Of a DNA stretch of 27,724 nt, positions 18,956-26,888 are shown piece by piece. The notes beneath the pieces are model-generated. The model was not told the origin of the DNA and did not search any database. It was given only the letters and a program-made list of their open reading frames with translations. How positions within the stretch are numbered: position 1 is the stretch's first letter; the number at the start of each line of letters is the position of its first letter. Position numbers and translations under genes: made by a program. This DNA comes from Deltaproteobacteria bacterium (GTDB taxonomy: Bacteria; Desulfobacterota_B; Binatia; UBA9968), in assembly GCA_027297485.1 (NCBI GenBank), contig JAPUHZ010000085.1, positions 1 to 27,724 on the forward strand, given 5' to 3'.

Positions 18956-19321
18956 ATGTTAGGTCATCAGAGAGAGATTGGACGCAAACGGCGACAGAAG
19001 CGAGTGCGCAAAAGGGTTTTGGGAACAGATGCACGCCCCCGCGTTTGTGTCTTTCGTAGTCTAAGACATATTTATGCGCAGGTCATTTCTGATGAGATGG
19101 GCGTAACCCTGGTTTCTGTTTCCACACTCTCCAAAGGGCTGAGAGGAGATCTTCAGAAGACCAAGGGGGCGGAGGCGGCAAAGCAGGTGGGACAATTGCT
19201 GGCGCAGCTCTGCAAGGAGAAGAATATTACTCGCGTGCTTTTTGACCGCAATGGATTCCTCTTTCATGGACGAGTGAAGGCTTTAGCCGAAGCTGCCCGC
19301 GAGGGCGGATTGATTTTTTAG
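18956..19321 (+). CDS. rplR: 50S ribosomal protein L18
   Basis: 5S rRNA-binding protein of the central protuberance, partner of L5. 121 aa, normal. Seen: [48 protein letters not shown], then [52 protein letters not shown]. The basic N-terminus is the 5S-binding region. A 93-nt spacer with a TCAGC-word inverted repeat follows before rpsE. Confidence 0.97.
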   Translation: MLGHQREIGRKRRQKRVRKRVLGTDARPRVCVFRSLRHIYAQVISDEMGVTLVSVSTLSKGLRGDLQKTKGAEAAKQVGQLLAQLCKEKNITRVLFDRNGFLFHGRVKALAEAAREGGLIF

Positions 19322-19323
19322 CT

Positions 19324-19408
19324 AAAAGCAATCAGCAGTCAGCCCTCAGCTTGAAAAAGAGGGATGGGGGACTGAGCTAAAGCTGATTGCTGAGCACTGA
19401 GAGCTTTT
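19324..19408. repeat. Heptad-phased TCAGC inverted repeat ending in a T run, rplR-rpsE spacer
   Basis: Left words aatcagc (19330), agtcagc (19337), cctcagc (19344); right words gctgatt (19382), gctgagc (19389), actgaga (19396). GCAATCAGC (19328-19336) and GCTGATTGC (19382-19390) are exact 9-bp complements. The outer TAAAAGC and the closing GCTTTTTA add an A-tract/T-tract frame, so the whole could act as a weak bidirectional terminator. It ends about 7 nt before the rpsE ATG, leaving little room for a separate ribosome-binding site. Confidence 0.75.
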
Positions 19409-19414
19409 TAACTT

Positions 19415-19912
19415 ATGGAACGGATTGATCCGCAGGGTTTGGAATTGAAGGAAAAGGTTGTCCACATCGGCCGGGTGACTAAAGTGGTCAAGGGAGGCCG
19501 CCGATTCAGCTTTAATGCCTTGGTTGTTGTGGGAGATAGGAAGTCCACAGTGGGATATGGATTGGGCAAGGCCAAGGAGGTACCGGAGGCCATTCGGAAA
19601 GGTTTAGATCAGGCCAAAAAGAGCTTGATTAGAGTCCCCATCATCAGTGGGACTATTCCTTTCGAAGTCATCGGGAGGTTCGGCGCTGGCCATGTGATGC
19701 TAAAACCTGCGTCGACAGGGACCGGTGTCATTGCCGGAGGAGGTGTGCGGTCAGTGGTGGAGGCGGCGGGCATCCAGGATATCCTTACAAAGTGCATTGG
19801 CTCTAACAACCCCCACAACATGGTTAAAGCGACCTTTGCAGCCCTGAAAGATCTTATGTTTCCAGAGGAGATAGCTGCCCGGAGAGGAAAGTCCCTGGAA
19901 GAGGTGCGCTGA
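19415..19912 (+). CDS. rpsE: 30S ribosomal protein S5
   Basis: 30S protein at the decoding/accuracy centre; site of ram and spectinomycin-resistance mutations in other bacteria. 165 aa, normal. Seen: double-stranded RNA-binding-like N-domain [29 protein letters not shown], with the loop RVTKVVKGG at the spectinomycin contact, then [46 protein letters not shown] 19415 directly follows the T run of the preceding repeat element, and no clear Shine-Dalgarno is visible. The stop is 5 nt before rplO, so rpmD (L30), which usually sits between them, is absent. Confidence 0.97.
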   Translation: MERIDPQGLELKEKVVHIGRVTKVVKGGRRFSFNALVVVGDRKSTVGYGLGKAKEVPEAIRKGLDQAKKSLIRVPIISGTIPFEVIGRFGAGHVMLKPASTGTGVIAGGGVRSVVEAAGIQDILTKCIGSNNPHNMVKATFAALKDLMFPEEIAARRGKSLEEVR

Positions 19913-19917
19913 TTATT

Positions 19918-20370
19918 ATGGACCTGAGCAATTTAAAATCTGCCGCCGGCTCGAAGAAAAAAATGAAACGGGTGGGTCGGGGAAATGGTTCCGGGCATGG
20001 GAAGACCTCTTGCCGCGGCCATAAGGGCCAGGGGTCCCGTGCTGGTGGAGGGACGCGGCCGGGGTTTGAGGGGGGCCAGATGCCGCTCAAGCGGCGCGTC
20101 CCAAAGCGTGGTTTTCATAACCCGTTTAGAACAAGCTTCGCCGTAATTAACCTGGGGCAGTTAGAAAGTTTTGCTTCCGGGAGTGAGGTCACGCCTGATC
20201 TGTTGCTGGAAAGCGGATTGGTTCGCAGGAAGGGCGAGCGGGTTAAGCTCTTGGGTGACGGGTCATTAAGTAAACGCTTGACTGTGAAAGCCCATGCTTT
20301 TTCCTCGGTGGCAAGGGAAAAGATTGAGGCCTTAGGCGGGAAGGCAGAGTTGATAGTCCCCCATGCTTGA
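19918..20370 (+). CDS. rplO: 50S ribosomal protein L15
   Basis: Late assembly protein of the 50S subunit. 150 aa, normal. Seen: [66 protein letters not shown], the glycine/arginine-rich N-terminal extension that penetrates 23S rRNA, then the globular domain ending [23 protein letters not shown]. It follows rpsE with no rpmD between, and its last 8 nt overlap the secY start, implying coupling of export-channel synthesis to ribosomal protein synthesis. Confidence 0.97.
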   Translation: MDLSNLKSAAGSKKKMKRVGRGNGSGHGKTSCRGHKGQGSRAGGGTRPGFEGGQMPLKRRVPKRGFHNPFRTSFAVINLGQLESFASGSEVTPDLLLESGLVRRKGERVKLLGDGSLSKRLTVKAHAFSSVAREKIEALGGKAELIVPHA

Positions 20371-21673
20371 AGGTTTTCAAAACGCGACCAAGATCCCCGA
20401 GCTTAGACGGAGGATTCTTTTTTCTCTGGCCATGCTAGCCGTCTTTCGTGTGGGGGTAGCTATTCCAACCCCTGGGATTAACCGGGAGGCTCTTGCTGCC
20501 TTTTTTGAGCAGTTTCAGGGTACTATCTTTGGTCTGTTCAACCTTTTTTCTGGTGGGGCGTTGGAGCGGTTCTCAGTCTTTGCTTTGGGCATCATGCCCT
20601 ATATTAGCGCCTCGATCATTTTGCAGCTTCTCACCGTGGTCTTTCCTTATCTGGAGCGGCTTTCCAAGGAAGGTGAGGTGGGTCGGAGGAAGATCACCCA
20701 GTATACCCGTTACGGGACGGTTATCCTTTCCATTATCCAGGGATTCATGATCAGCCTCGGCTTGGAGGGAACCCGGGCCCCAGGGGGTGAGGCCATTGTG
20801 CTGGATCCTGGTTGGGGGTTTCGTTTGATGACGGTTCTCACGCTAACTTCAGGTACGGCTTTCATCATGTGGTTAGGGGAGCAGATCACGGAACGGGGGA
20901 TCGGCAACGGGATTTCTCTGATCATTTTTGCTGGGATTGTGGCTGCGTTGCCGTCAGCGATCACGACCACCTTTCAGTTTGTTCAAGAGGGAGAGTTGGG
21001 CATAATAGCGCTTCTTTTTCTCTTGGTATTTGTGGTGGTGGTTGTGGGGCTGATCATTTTTATGGAGCGAGGGCAGAGAAGGATTCCGGTGCAGTATGCT
21101 AAGAGAGTGGTGGGGCGCAAGATGTATGCGGGGCAGAGCTCTCACCTGCCACTTAAGATCAACACCGCAGGGGTGATTCCGGTCATCTTTGCCTCGTCGA
21201 TCCTGATCTTTCCCGCTACCGTGGCTCGGTTTGCCCCATATCCTTGGGCCCAGGCGGCGGCGGGATATCTGGGGCCTGGACAATGGTTGAACAATATTCT
21301 CTATGTGGGGTTCATTATCTTTTTCTGTTATTTTTACACGGCGGTGGTTTTTAATCCTGTGGATGTGGCGGAGAACTTGAAGAAGTCTGGGGGCTATATA
21401 CCTGGGATACGGCCGGGGCAGAAGACGGCGGAGTTTATTGATCGTGTGCTCTCTAGAATCACTTTAGGTGGGGCCATTTACCTTTCGGCCGTGGCTCTTT
21501 TGCCGACTATCCTTATTAGCCAATTTAACGTGCCTTTCTTTTTTGGAGGGACGGCGCTTCTGATTGTGGTAGGCGTTGCCTTGGACACTGTGTCCCAGAT
21601 CGAGACGCATATGATAACCCGAAACTATGAGGGGTTTATGAAGCGAGGTCGCCTGAGAGGAAGAAGGGCTTAG
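20363..21673 (+). CDS. secY: Preprotein translocase channel subunit SecY
   Basis: Inner-membrane channel of the Sec translocon, partner of SecE/SecG and SecA. 436 aa with about ten hydrophobic segments. Seen: [39 protein letters not shown] (TM1), the plug region [59 protein letters not shown] in the cytosolic C4 loop, and the C-terminal [22 protein letters not shown] loop that binds SecA and the ribosome. Starts inside the rplO end (8-nt overlap). Usual place in the spc operon. Confidence 0.98.
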   Translation: MLEGFQNATKIPELRRRILFSLAMLAVFRVGVAIPTPGINREALAAFFEQFQGTIFGLFNLFSGGALERFSVFALGIMPYISASIILQLLTVVFPYLERLSKEGEVGRRKITQYTRYGTVILSIIQGFMISLGLEGTRAPGGEAIVLDPGWGFRLMTVLTLTSGTAFIMWLGEQITERGIGNGISLIIFAGIVAALPSAITTTFQFVQEGELGIIALLFLLVFVVVVVGLIIFMERGQRRIPVQYAKRVVGRKMYAGQSSHLPLKINTAGVIPVIFASSILIFPATVARFAPYPWAQAAAGYLGPGQWLNNILYVGFIIFFCYFYTAVVFNPVDVAENLKKSGGYIPGIRPGQKTAEFIDRVLSRITLGGAIYLSAVALLPTILISQFNVPFFFGGTALLIVVGVALDTVSQIETHMITRNYEGFMKRGRLRGRRA

Positions 21674-21694
21674 GAATCGGCCGGTGGGGGCGTC

Positions 21695-22348
21695 GTGCGT
21701 GTTGTCTTATTGGGCCCTCCGGGGGCAGGGAAAGGAACTCAGGCAAGCTTTCTCGAAGATAAGTACGGGGCTAGCCAGGTGTCAACGGGAGACATCTTGA
21801 GGAAGGCGGTGCGGGACCAGACCCCTTTAGGGAAAAAGGCTGCAGGATACATCGATCAGGGAAAGCTAGTCCCCGATGATGTGATGGTAAATCTCGTAGC
21901 TGAGCGATTGGGTGATGAGGATTGTAAGAGGGGTTTTATCCTGGACGGATTTCCCAGGTCTATAGCTCAGGCTGGCGGCCTGGAGGCGATACTTAGAGAT
22001 ATGGATTACGGACTAGACTATGTTGTTTACATCCAGGTTCCCCAGGACGTGACAATTCAGAGACTAGCAGGACGACGGACCTGCAATCGGTGCGGGACCC
22101 TTTATCATGTGGGCTTCAACCCTCCCAGCCGAAAGGAGGTTTGTGACCAGTGTGATGGGGACCTCTATCAGCGTGAGGATGATCGGGAAGAGACCATCGC
22201 CGCGCGCCTTAATGTTTACGAGATCCAAACCGCGCCGTTAATCGACTATTATCGTAAGAAGGGGCTACTCGAGAAGATAGACGGTGTAGGGAGCATGGAG
22301 GAGATCCGGCTTCGTGTTCTTCAAGCACTGGGAGAAGTTGGGAAATGA
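21695..22348 (+). CDS. adk: Adenylate kinase, zinc-LID type
   Basis: Converts ATP + AMP to 2 ADP in the cytoplasm. 217 aa, long-LID form. Start GTG 21695 gives MRVVLLGPPGAGKGT, the P-loop at residues 7-15. Seen: AMP-binding STGDILR and DGFPRS, and the LID with Cys130, Cys133, Cys150, Cys153, a structural zinc site found in many Gram-positive and deeper lineages but not in E. coli. C-terminal half ends with the usual YEIQTAPLIDYYRKKGLL. GGGGG precedes the start. Its last 4 nt overlap map. secY-adk-map order is common outside gamma-proteobacteria. Confidence 0.97.
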   Translation: MRVVLLGPPGAGKGTQASFLEDKYGASQVSTGDILRKAVRDQTPLGKKAAGYIDQGKLVPDDVMVNLVAERLGDEDCKRGFILDGFPRSIAQAGGLEAILRDMDYGLDYVVYIQVPQDVTIQRLAGRRTCNRCGTLYHVGFNPPSRKEVCDQCDGDLYQREDDREETIAARLNVYEIQTAPLIDYYRKKGLLEKIDGVGSMEEIRLRVLQALGEVGK

Positions 22349-23103
22349 TCTGCCTCAAATCGGCCCGGGAGATTGAGATCCTGAGAGGTGCGAATGTGAT
22401 CGTAGCCGAGATCCTGCAGGAGTTGAGGAAAATGGCGGCGCCTGGGGTAACAACGTTGGAATTAGATGCCTTGGCTGAGGAGTTGACTTATAAAAAAAAG
22501 GCTCGACCCGCATTCAAGGGATATACCATGGGAGGGAGGGTCTATCCGTGCGCGCTTTGTGCCTCCGTCAATGAAGAGGTCGTCCACGGGATACCTTCGG
22601 ATCGCACGCTCCGGGAGGGAGACGTTGTGGGGCTTGACTTCGGCGTGATCTATGACGGTTTCTACGGAGATTCTGCCATTACTGTGGGGGTAGGAAAGGT
22701 CAGTGATGAGGCTGAGCGATTAATGCGGGTTACCGAAGAGGCACTGTATAAGGGTATCGAGCAGCTTCAAGAGGGTAAGAGATTGGGGGATCTTTCGTCG
22801 GTCATTCAGACGACCGTTGAAAGCGCAGGCTTCTCAGTGGTCAGAGTCTTTGTCGGCCACGGCATTGGCAGGAAACTCCATGAGGATCCTCCGGTCCCAA
22901 ACTATGGAGAGCGTGACCAGGGGCTTCGACTTAAGGAGGGTATGGTCTTGGCCATTGAGCCGATGGTCAATGCCGGAGAATCCGAGGTCGAGATTAAAGA
23001 GGACGGATGGACGGCGGTAACTAAAGATAGTAGCTTGGCAGCCCATTTTGAGCACTCGGTGGCGATTACCAAAAATGGGCCGTATGTTTTGAGTAAAATT
23101 TAG
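22345..23103 (+). CDS. map: Methionine aminopeptidase type I
   Basis: Removes N-terminal Met from nascent proteins at the tunnel exit. 252 aa, the short type Ia without N-terminal extension. Two-metal site residues seen: Asp98 (GLDFGV), Asp109 (YGDSA), His172 ([12 protein letters not shown]), Glu205 (IEPM), Glu236 (FEHSVAIT); His of VVHGIPSD near 80 is the substrate-contact His. Overlaps adk by 4 nt (ATGA) and is followed after 1 nt by infA. The protein acts on the products of the neighbouring ribosomal genes. Confidence 0.97.
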   Translation: MICLKSAREIEILRGANVIVAEILQELRKMAAPGVTTLELDALAEELTYKKKARPAFKGYTMGGRVYPCALCASVNEEVVHGIPSDRTLREGDVVGLDFGVIYDGFYGDSAITVGVGKVSDEAERLMRVTEEALYKGIEQLQEGKRLGDLSSVIQTTVESAGFSVVRVFVGHGIGRKLHEDPPVPNYGERDQGLRLKEGMVLAIEPMVNAGESEVEIKEDGWTAVTKDSSLAAHFEHSVAITKNGPYVLSKI

Positions 23104-23104
23104 T

Positions 23105-23323
23105 ATGCCCAAAGAGGATGCCATTGAAGTAACGGGGGCCGTATTGGAGACACTCCCCAACGCCATGTTCCGGGTAGAGCTGAGCAACGGCCATAAGGTC
23201 CTGGCTCATATTTCAGGAAAGATGCGAATGCACTATATCAAGATCCTCCCTGGAGATAAGGTCAGGATAGAGCTGTCTCCTTATGATCTAGGCCGGGGGA
23301 GGATTGTCTACCGTGAGAAATAG
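23105..23323 (+). CDS. infA: Translation initiation factor IF-1
   Basis: OB-fold initiation factor occupying the 30S A site. 72 aa, exact family length. Seen: [70 protein letters not shown], essentially the complete consensus. Starts 1 nt after the map stop; rpmJ begins 20 nt later. Its presence in the spc block, after map, is typical of Gram-positives and many other phyla, whereas enterobacteria keep it elsewhere. Confidence 0.97.
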   Translation: MPKEDAIEVTGAVLETLPNAMFRVELSNGHKVLAHISGKMRMHYIKILPGDKVRIELSPYDLGRGRIVYREK

Positions 23324-23343
23324 AGACGGGCAGGGGCGGTCGA

Positions 23344-23457
23344 GTGAAAGTTAGAGCATCGGTTAAGAAAATCTGTAACAAGTGTAGGGTGATTCGGCGC
23401 AAGGGGGTAGTTCGAGTAGATTGCGTCAACGCCAGGCATAAACAGAGACAAGGATAA
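23344..23457 (+). CDS. rpmJ: 50S ribosomal protein L36 (zinc form)
   Basis: Smallest 50S protein. Start GTG 23344, stop TAA 23455-23457, 37 codons: begins [20 protein letters not shown] and ends NARHKQRQG. Zinc ligands Cys11, Cys14, Cys27 and His32 are all present (C+ form). It lies 20 nt behind infA, with GGGCAGGGGCGGTC upstream as purine-rich ribosome-binding region. It is too short for most ORF length cut-offs but is unmistakable. Confidence 0.95.
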   Translation: MKVRASVKKICNKCRVIRRKGVVRVDCVNARHKQRQG

Positions 23458-23462
23458 AAAAG

Positions 23463-23514
23463 GAATGAAGGGTTTAAGGGATAGTTGTCTATCTGAGATT
23501 TGTCATTTGAGATT
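23463..23514. repeat. Octamer AAGGG plus heptad TGAGATT words, rpmJ-rpsM spacer
   Basis: AAGGG at 23468 and 23476 keeps the 8-nt step seen in the rpsC-rplP spacer. GATAG-TTGT-CTATC at 23480-23493 is a perfect 5-bp hairpin with a 4-nt loop. Then tgagatt (23494), tgtcatt (23501), tgagatt (23508) run with a 7-nt step. It looks like a composite of two word classes. Confidence 0.5.
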
Positions 23515-23531
23515 CCGAACGGAGTGAGGAA

Positions 23532-23915
23532 ATGGCACGTATAGCAGGGGTGGAATTACCCAAAAAGAAAAGGATGGAGATCGCGCTCACCTATATCTAT
23601 GGGATCGGGAGCACTACCTCCAAGAAGATCCTCCAAGAAGCCGGGATTCCCTTCGATACCAAAAGCGATAACCTCACAGACGATGACGTGGTTAAGATCC
23701 GTCAAGTCATCGATCAAGGGTTAAAGGTGGAGGGGGATGTTAGGCGTGAAGCGTCGATGAACATCAAGCGCCACATGGATATGGGTTCTTACCGGGGGCT
23801 GAGGCACCGTAGGGGTTTGCCTGTTCGGGGGCAGAGGACGCATACGAATGCGCGCACCCGAAAGGGACCGCGGAGGACCGTGGCGGGAAAGAAGGCCCCT
23901 CCGGCAAAGAGATGA
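23532..23915 (+). CDS. rpsM: 30S ribosomal protein S13
   Basis: 30S head protein forming intersubunit bridges and contacting P-site tRNA. 127 aa, slightly above the usual 118-126. Seen: [34 protein letters not shown], the helix-hairpin-helix, [46 protein letters not shown], whose basic C-terminal tail reaches tRNA. GAGTGAGGA just upstream of ATG 23532 is the ribosome-binding site. It opens the alpha block and is separated from rpmJ by 74 nt of repeat-like spacer. Confidence 0.97.
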   Translation: MARIAGVELPKKKRMEIALTYIYGIGSTTSKKILQEAGIPFDTKSDNLTDDDVVKIRQVIDQGLKVEGDVRREASMNIKRHMDMGSYRGLRHRRGLPVRGQRTHTNARTRKGPRRTVAGKKAPPAKR

Positions 23916-23923
23916 GTGAAAAG

Positions 23924-24005
23924 CAGAATTCAGAAGCCAGAATCCGGGATTTAAAAGTAATGAGACCTTCTGGATACTGACTTCTGACTACTGGATTCTG
24001 TTTTT
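23924..24005. repeat. Heptad-phased CAG/CTG inverted repeat with T5 run, rpsM-rpsK spacer
   Basis: CTG occurs at 23970, 23977, 23984, 23991 and 23998, an exact 7-nt step over five words. The left arm has aattcag (23927), aagccag (23934), aatccgg (23941). CAGAATTCAGAAGCCAG in the left arm pairs with the end of the right arm at 14 of 17 positions. The right arm closes directly into TTTTT (24001-24005), so the transcript would carry a long stem followed by a U run, as in an intrinsic terminator, 14 nt before rpsK. Confidence 0.8.
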
Positions 24006-24018
24006 ATAGGAGAGAATC

Positions 24019-24465
24019 ATGGCAGAAAGCGACGAGATAGCCCAAGAGAAGAAAGACAAGGAGCAGACAGAGAAGAAGCCGGCCGAGAAGGTGGCGCGAA
24101 AGAAAAAGGGGAGAAAGAACATCTCCGAAGGTGTTGTCCATATCCACTCGACCTTTAACAATACGATCGTGACCATTGCCGATAATCAAGGTAATGTCAT
24201 TTCTTGGTCGAGTGCCGGGGCGATGGGGTTTAAGGGATCACGCAAAGGCACGCCGTTTGCGGCCCAGCAGGCAGCGGATAATGCGGCCAAAAAGGCTATG
24301 GATCATGGGGTGCGCAGCATTCAGGTTTTTGTTCGTGGACCGGGGGCAGGTAGGGAGTCGGCACTGAGATCTCTTCAGGCAGCCGGATTTAATATCAGAC
24401 TGATCAAGGATGTTACCCCTATCCCTCATAATGGTTGCCGTCCGCCGAAGCGGAGAAGGGTGTAA
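24019..24465 (+). CDS. rpsK: 30S ribosomal protein S11 with charged N-terminal extension
   Basis: 30S platform protein next to the anti-Shine-Dalgarno end of 16S rRNA. Seen: [111 protein letters not shown], the whole conserved domain including the NG isoaspartate-type site. At 148 aa it is about 20 residues longer than usual because of a Lys/Glu-rich N-terminus ([20 protein letters not shown]...). ATAGGAGAGAATC before ATG 24019 is a good ribosome-binding site and supports this start rather than a shorter one. Confidence 0.95.
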   Translation: MAESDEIAQEKKDKEQTEKKPAEKVARKKKGRKNISEGVVHIHSTFNNTIVTIADNQGNVISWSSAGAMGFKGSRKGTPFAAQQAADNAAKKAMDHGVRSIQVFVRGPGAGRESALRSLQAAGFNIRLIKDVTPIPHNGCRPPKRRRV

Positions 24466-24469
24466 AAAA

Positions 24470-24529
24470 AACAGAATCCAGAATTCAGGAGAGAGGAGGC
24501 TTCTGAATACTGGCCTCTGGCTACTGGGT
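24470..24529. repeat. Heptad-phased CAG/CTG inverted repeat, rpsK-rpsD spacer
   Basis: An A8 run (24464-24471) leads into CAG at 24472, 24479, 24486 (words aatccag, aattcag, gagagag); after a short turn CTG follows at 24503, 24510, 24517, 24524 (words tctgaat, actggcc, tctggct, actgggt). Both arms keep an exact 7-nt step and oppose each other as an imperfect stem of about 25 bp. It ends about 8 nt before the AAGGAG of rpsD. Confidence 0.8.
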
Positions 24530-24547
24530 TCGAGTAAGGAGAAATGA

Positions 24548-25174
24548 TTGGCTAGATACTCTGGATCGGTGTGTCGGCTTTGCCGGCGGGAAAACCTCAA
24601 GCTCTTCCTTAAGGGGGAGCGTTGTTATACGGACAAGTGCGCCATAGAGCGAAGGAGCTATCCGCCGGGTCAGCACGGCCAGAGGAGGCAGAAGTTCTCC
24701 GAGTACAGTATCCAGTTGCGAGAGAAGCAAAAGGTCAAACGTATGTACGGCCTTTTGGAAAAACAATTTCGCCGCACCTTTGCCATGGCAGCAAGGGTCA
24801 AGGGGGTTACGGGTGACGCCCTCTTGGTCCTCTTGGAAAGACGGCTGGATAATGTCACTTACCGGATCGGTTTTGCCAGCTCACGGGCCGATGCACGCAT
24901 GCTAGTTGGACACGGCCATATTCTGATTAACGGGAGACGAGTAACCATCCCTTCTTATTTAGTGCGTGCGGGGGATGTAGTCTCGGTGAAGGAGCAAAGT
25001 CGTCAGATGGGACGGGTGATCTCTGCCCTGGAGAGCTCCCAGAGGCGTGGTGTGCCGGATTGGTCTGAAGTCGATCGCGAGGGATTTACTGGGAAGATCA
25101 AGCTCCTGCCTACCCGGAGCGACATTACAACGCCGATCAATGAGAAACTAATTGTGGAACTATATTCGAAGTAA
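24548..25174 (+). CDS. rpsD: 30S ribosomal protein S4 (zinc form)
   Basis: Primary 16S rRNA-binding assembly protein at the mRNA entrance; a translational repressor of the alpha operon in E. coli. Start TTG 24548 gives [16 protein letters not shown], with AAGGAG at 24537-24542. Zinc cysteines Cys9, Cys12, Cys26, Cys31 are all present (C+ form). Seen: [38 protein letters not shown] and the S4 RNA-binding domain [49 protein letters not shown]. 208 aa, normal. An ATG four bases upstream opens a three-codon frame (Met-Ile-Gly-stop) that overlaps the true start. Confidence 0.96.
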   Translation: MARYSGSVCRLCRRENLKLFLKGERCYTDKCAIERRSYPPGQHGQRRQKFSEYSIQLREKQKVKRMYGLLEKQFRRTFAMAARVKGVTGDALLVLLERRLDNVTYRIGFASSRADARMLVGHGHILINGRRVTIPSYLVRAGDVVSVKEQSRQMGRVISALESSQRRGVPDWSEVDREGFTGKIKLLPTRSDITTPINEKLIVELYSK

Positions 25175-25196
25175 CATTAAAACGTTGGGAGATGTT

Positions 25197-26216
25197 ATGC
25201 ATAGGCATTGGAGTGATTTGACGAAACCCAAGCAGCTCGAGGTGGACGAGAAAAGCCTCACCTCTAACTACGGCAAGTTTTATGCCGAACCCTTTGAGAG
25301 GGGATTCGGTCAGACGATTGGTAATTCTCTAAGGAGAATACTTCTTTCGTCGCTCATGGGGGCAGCTATTATCTCGGTGCGGATCAAAGGGATCCTCCAT
25401 GAATTTTCAACGGTTCCGGGTATCACCGAGGATGTGACCGACATTATCCTTAATCTTAAAGAAGTTCGGGTCAGATTGGCCGACACGGAGCAACAGACCC
25501 TCAAAATCGAGGCCAAAGGACCCAAAACGATTCAGGCCAAAGATATCGTTGCTGGCCCCAGCGTGGAAATCCTCAGCCCGGAGCAACACATTGCCACCCT
25601 GTCCCGTGAGGGGAAGTTGGATATGGAAATGGTTGCAAAGATCGGACGAGGTTACGTGCCGGCGGATAGGAACAAGGAGGAAGGGGCCCCGGTGGATACG
25701 ATCTTCATGGACGCGGTTTTCTCCCCTCTACGGAGAGTGAACTTCCATGTAACCAGTGCACGGATTGGACGAAGGACCGATTATGACCGTCTAGTTTTCG
25801 AGGTATGGACGGACGGGAGTTTGAAGCCTGAGGACGCCGTGGCCTACGCGGCAAAGATCCTCCAGGATCAGCTACACATCTTTATCAATTTTGACGAGGA
25901 GCCGCAGCGCGAGACTCGTGAGGAGTTGCCCTTTTTTCACCAGAACGAGAATCTCTTTCGCAGTGTGGACGAGCTAGAGTTTTCGGTTCGTTCCCAGAAC
26001 TGCCTGCAGAACGCGGATATTAAATATATCGGCGAGCTGGTCCAGAAAACAGAGCAGGAGATGCTGCAAACTAAGAATTTCGGCCACAAATCGCTCAACG
26101 AAATCAAAGAGATCCTCCGCGATATGGGACTGGAGCTTGGGATGAAGCTCGACCATTTCCCCTCTCGTGAGGAGATCGAAAGCCGGAGGCTAGCAAAAGA
26201 GAAGGAGACAGCCTAA
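25197..26216 (+). CDS. rpoA: RNA polymerase alpha subunit
   Basis: Assembly platform of RNA polymerase and contact point for activators and UP elements. I chose ATG 25197 ([21 protein letters not shown]), with GGGAG 5 nt upstream; an ATG at 25152 lies within rpsD and would add 15 unrelated residues. 339 aa, normal. Seen: N-domain [32 protein letters not shown], the dimerisation motif, [57 protein letters not shown], an acidic linker, and the C-terminal domain [51 protein letters not shown]. Confidence 0.97.
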   Translation: MHRHWSDLTKPKQLEVDEKSLTSNYGKFYAEPFERGFGQTIGNSLRRILLSSLMGAAIISVRIKGILHEFSTVPGITEDVTDIILNLKEVRVRLADTEQQTLKIEAKGPKTIQAKDIVAGPSVEILSPEQHIATLSREGKLDMEMVAKIGRGYVPADRNKEEGAPVDTIFMDAVFSPLRRVNFHVTSARIGRRTDYDRLVFEVWTDGSLKPEDAVAYAAKILQDQLHIFINFDEEPQRETREELPFFHQNENLFRSVDELEFSVRSQNCLQNADIKYIGELVQKTEQEMLQTKNFGHKSLNEIKEILRDMGLELGMKLDHFPSREEIESRRLAKEKETA

Positions 26217-26372
26217 TTAACTTCGCCCAACTTCGTTTATCACCGCTCGTTCTCCCTGCGGCGTGCAAGCCAGTACGCCTCAGTCGGCTCGGGGCTCACA
26301 CCTCGTCTTGCTCGTTTCTTGACCCAGCACAACACTTGCTATTTCAGGCAATAACAGGGGAGGCTCTAGGTC
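26217..26372. other. Unexplained 156-nt rpoA-rplQ spacer
   Basis: The longest gene-free stretch in the operon. It is pyrimidine-rich and holds several CTCG-like words (CTC at 26288, 26295 and 26302, 7 nt apart), a GGCGT/ACGCC dyad near 26260-26279, and TTGACC at 26319-26324 without a convincing -10 box. It has no ORF of note. Its composition differs from the other spacers; it might be a dispersed genomic repeat. The rplQ ribosome-binding site (AGGGGAGG) is near its end. Confidence 0.4.
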
Positions 26373-26888
26373 ATGCGTCATCTTAAATCAGGAAGGAAGC
26401 TCAACCGCAGCCCCAGTCACCGGTTAGCCATGATGCGCAATATGGTGACCTCTCTGTTGCGTCATGAGCGGATCGAGACTACGGATCCAAAGGCCAAGGA
26501 GCTTCGAGGCTGGGCAGATCGCATGATCGGTTTGGGTAAAGAGGGAAGCCTTCATGCCCGACGCCAGGCCCTTGGGATCATTCAAGATAAAGTGGTGGTA
26601 CGGAAGGTCTTCGATACCTTAGCGCCACGCTTTAAAGACCGCCCCGGCGGTTACACGCGTATCGTCAAGATCGGGTGGCGGCGTGGAGACCATGCGCCTA
26701 TCTCATTAATTGAGCTGGTCCCAGGAGATGGTGCAGCCAAGGCCGAGCCCCCTTCTGACGCTAAGAAGAAGAGTAGGCGGCCGGCTCAAAAAGGAAAAGA
26801 AGCATCTGCCAAGAAAAAGTCGACACCTCCGCGGTCTGCTAAGAAAAAGCCAACGCCGAAGCGCTCAGCCAAGAAAGCCTCTACGTAA
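26373..26888 (+). CDS. rplQ: 50S ribosomal protein L17 with histone-H1-like tail
   Basis: 50S protein near the tunnel exit. Core seen at residues 1-117: [52 protein letters not shown], then [27 protein letters not shown], the complete L17 domain. The family usually ends near 116-130; this one has 171 aa, the extra about 50 being Lys/Ala/Ser/Pro-rich with repeated [12 protein letters not shown] units, as in histone H1 or Hc1-type tails. The frame is continuous with the core, so it is a true C-terminal extension, not a separate gene. Last ribosomal gene of the superoperon. Confidence 0.95.
   Translation: MRHLKSGRKLNRSPSHRLAMMRNMVTSLLRHERIETTDPKAKELRGWADRMIGLGKEGSLHARRQALGIIQDKVVVRKVFDTLAPRFKDRPGGYTRIVKIGWRRGDHAPISLIELVPGDGAAKAEPPSDAKKKSRRPAQKGKEASAKKKSTPPRSAKKKPTPKRSAKKAST

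Noticed and set aside
3813..24529. MITE or insertion-sequence remnants as the source of the spacer elements
   Set aside because: No common terminal sequence, no target-site duplication and no transposase fragment; words differ by locus. Not excluded in principle, but not supported.
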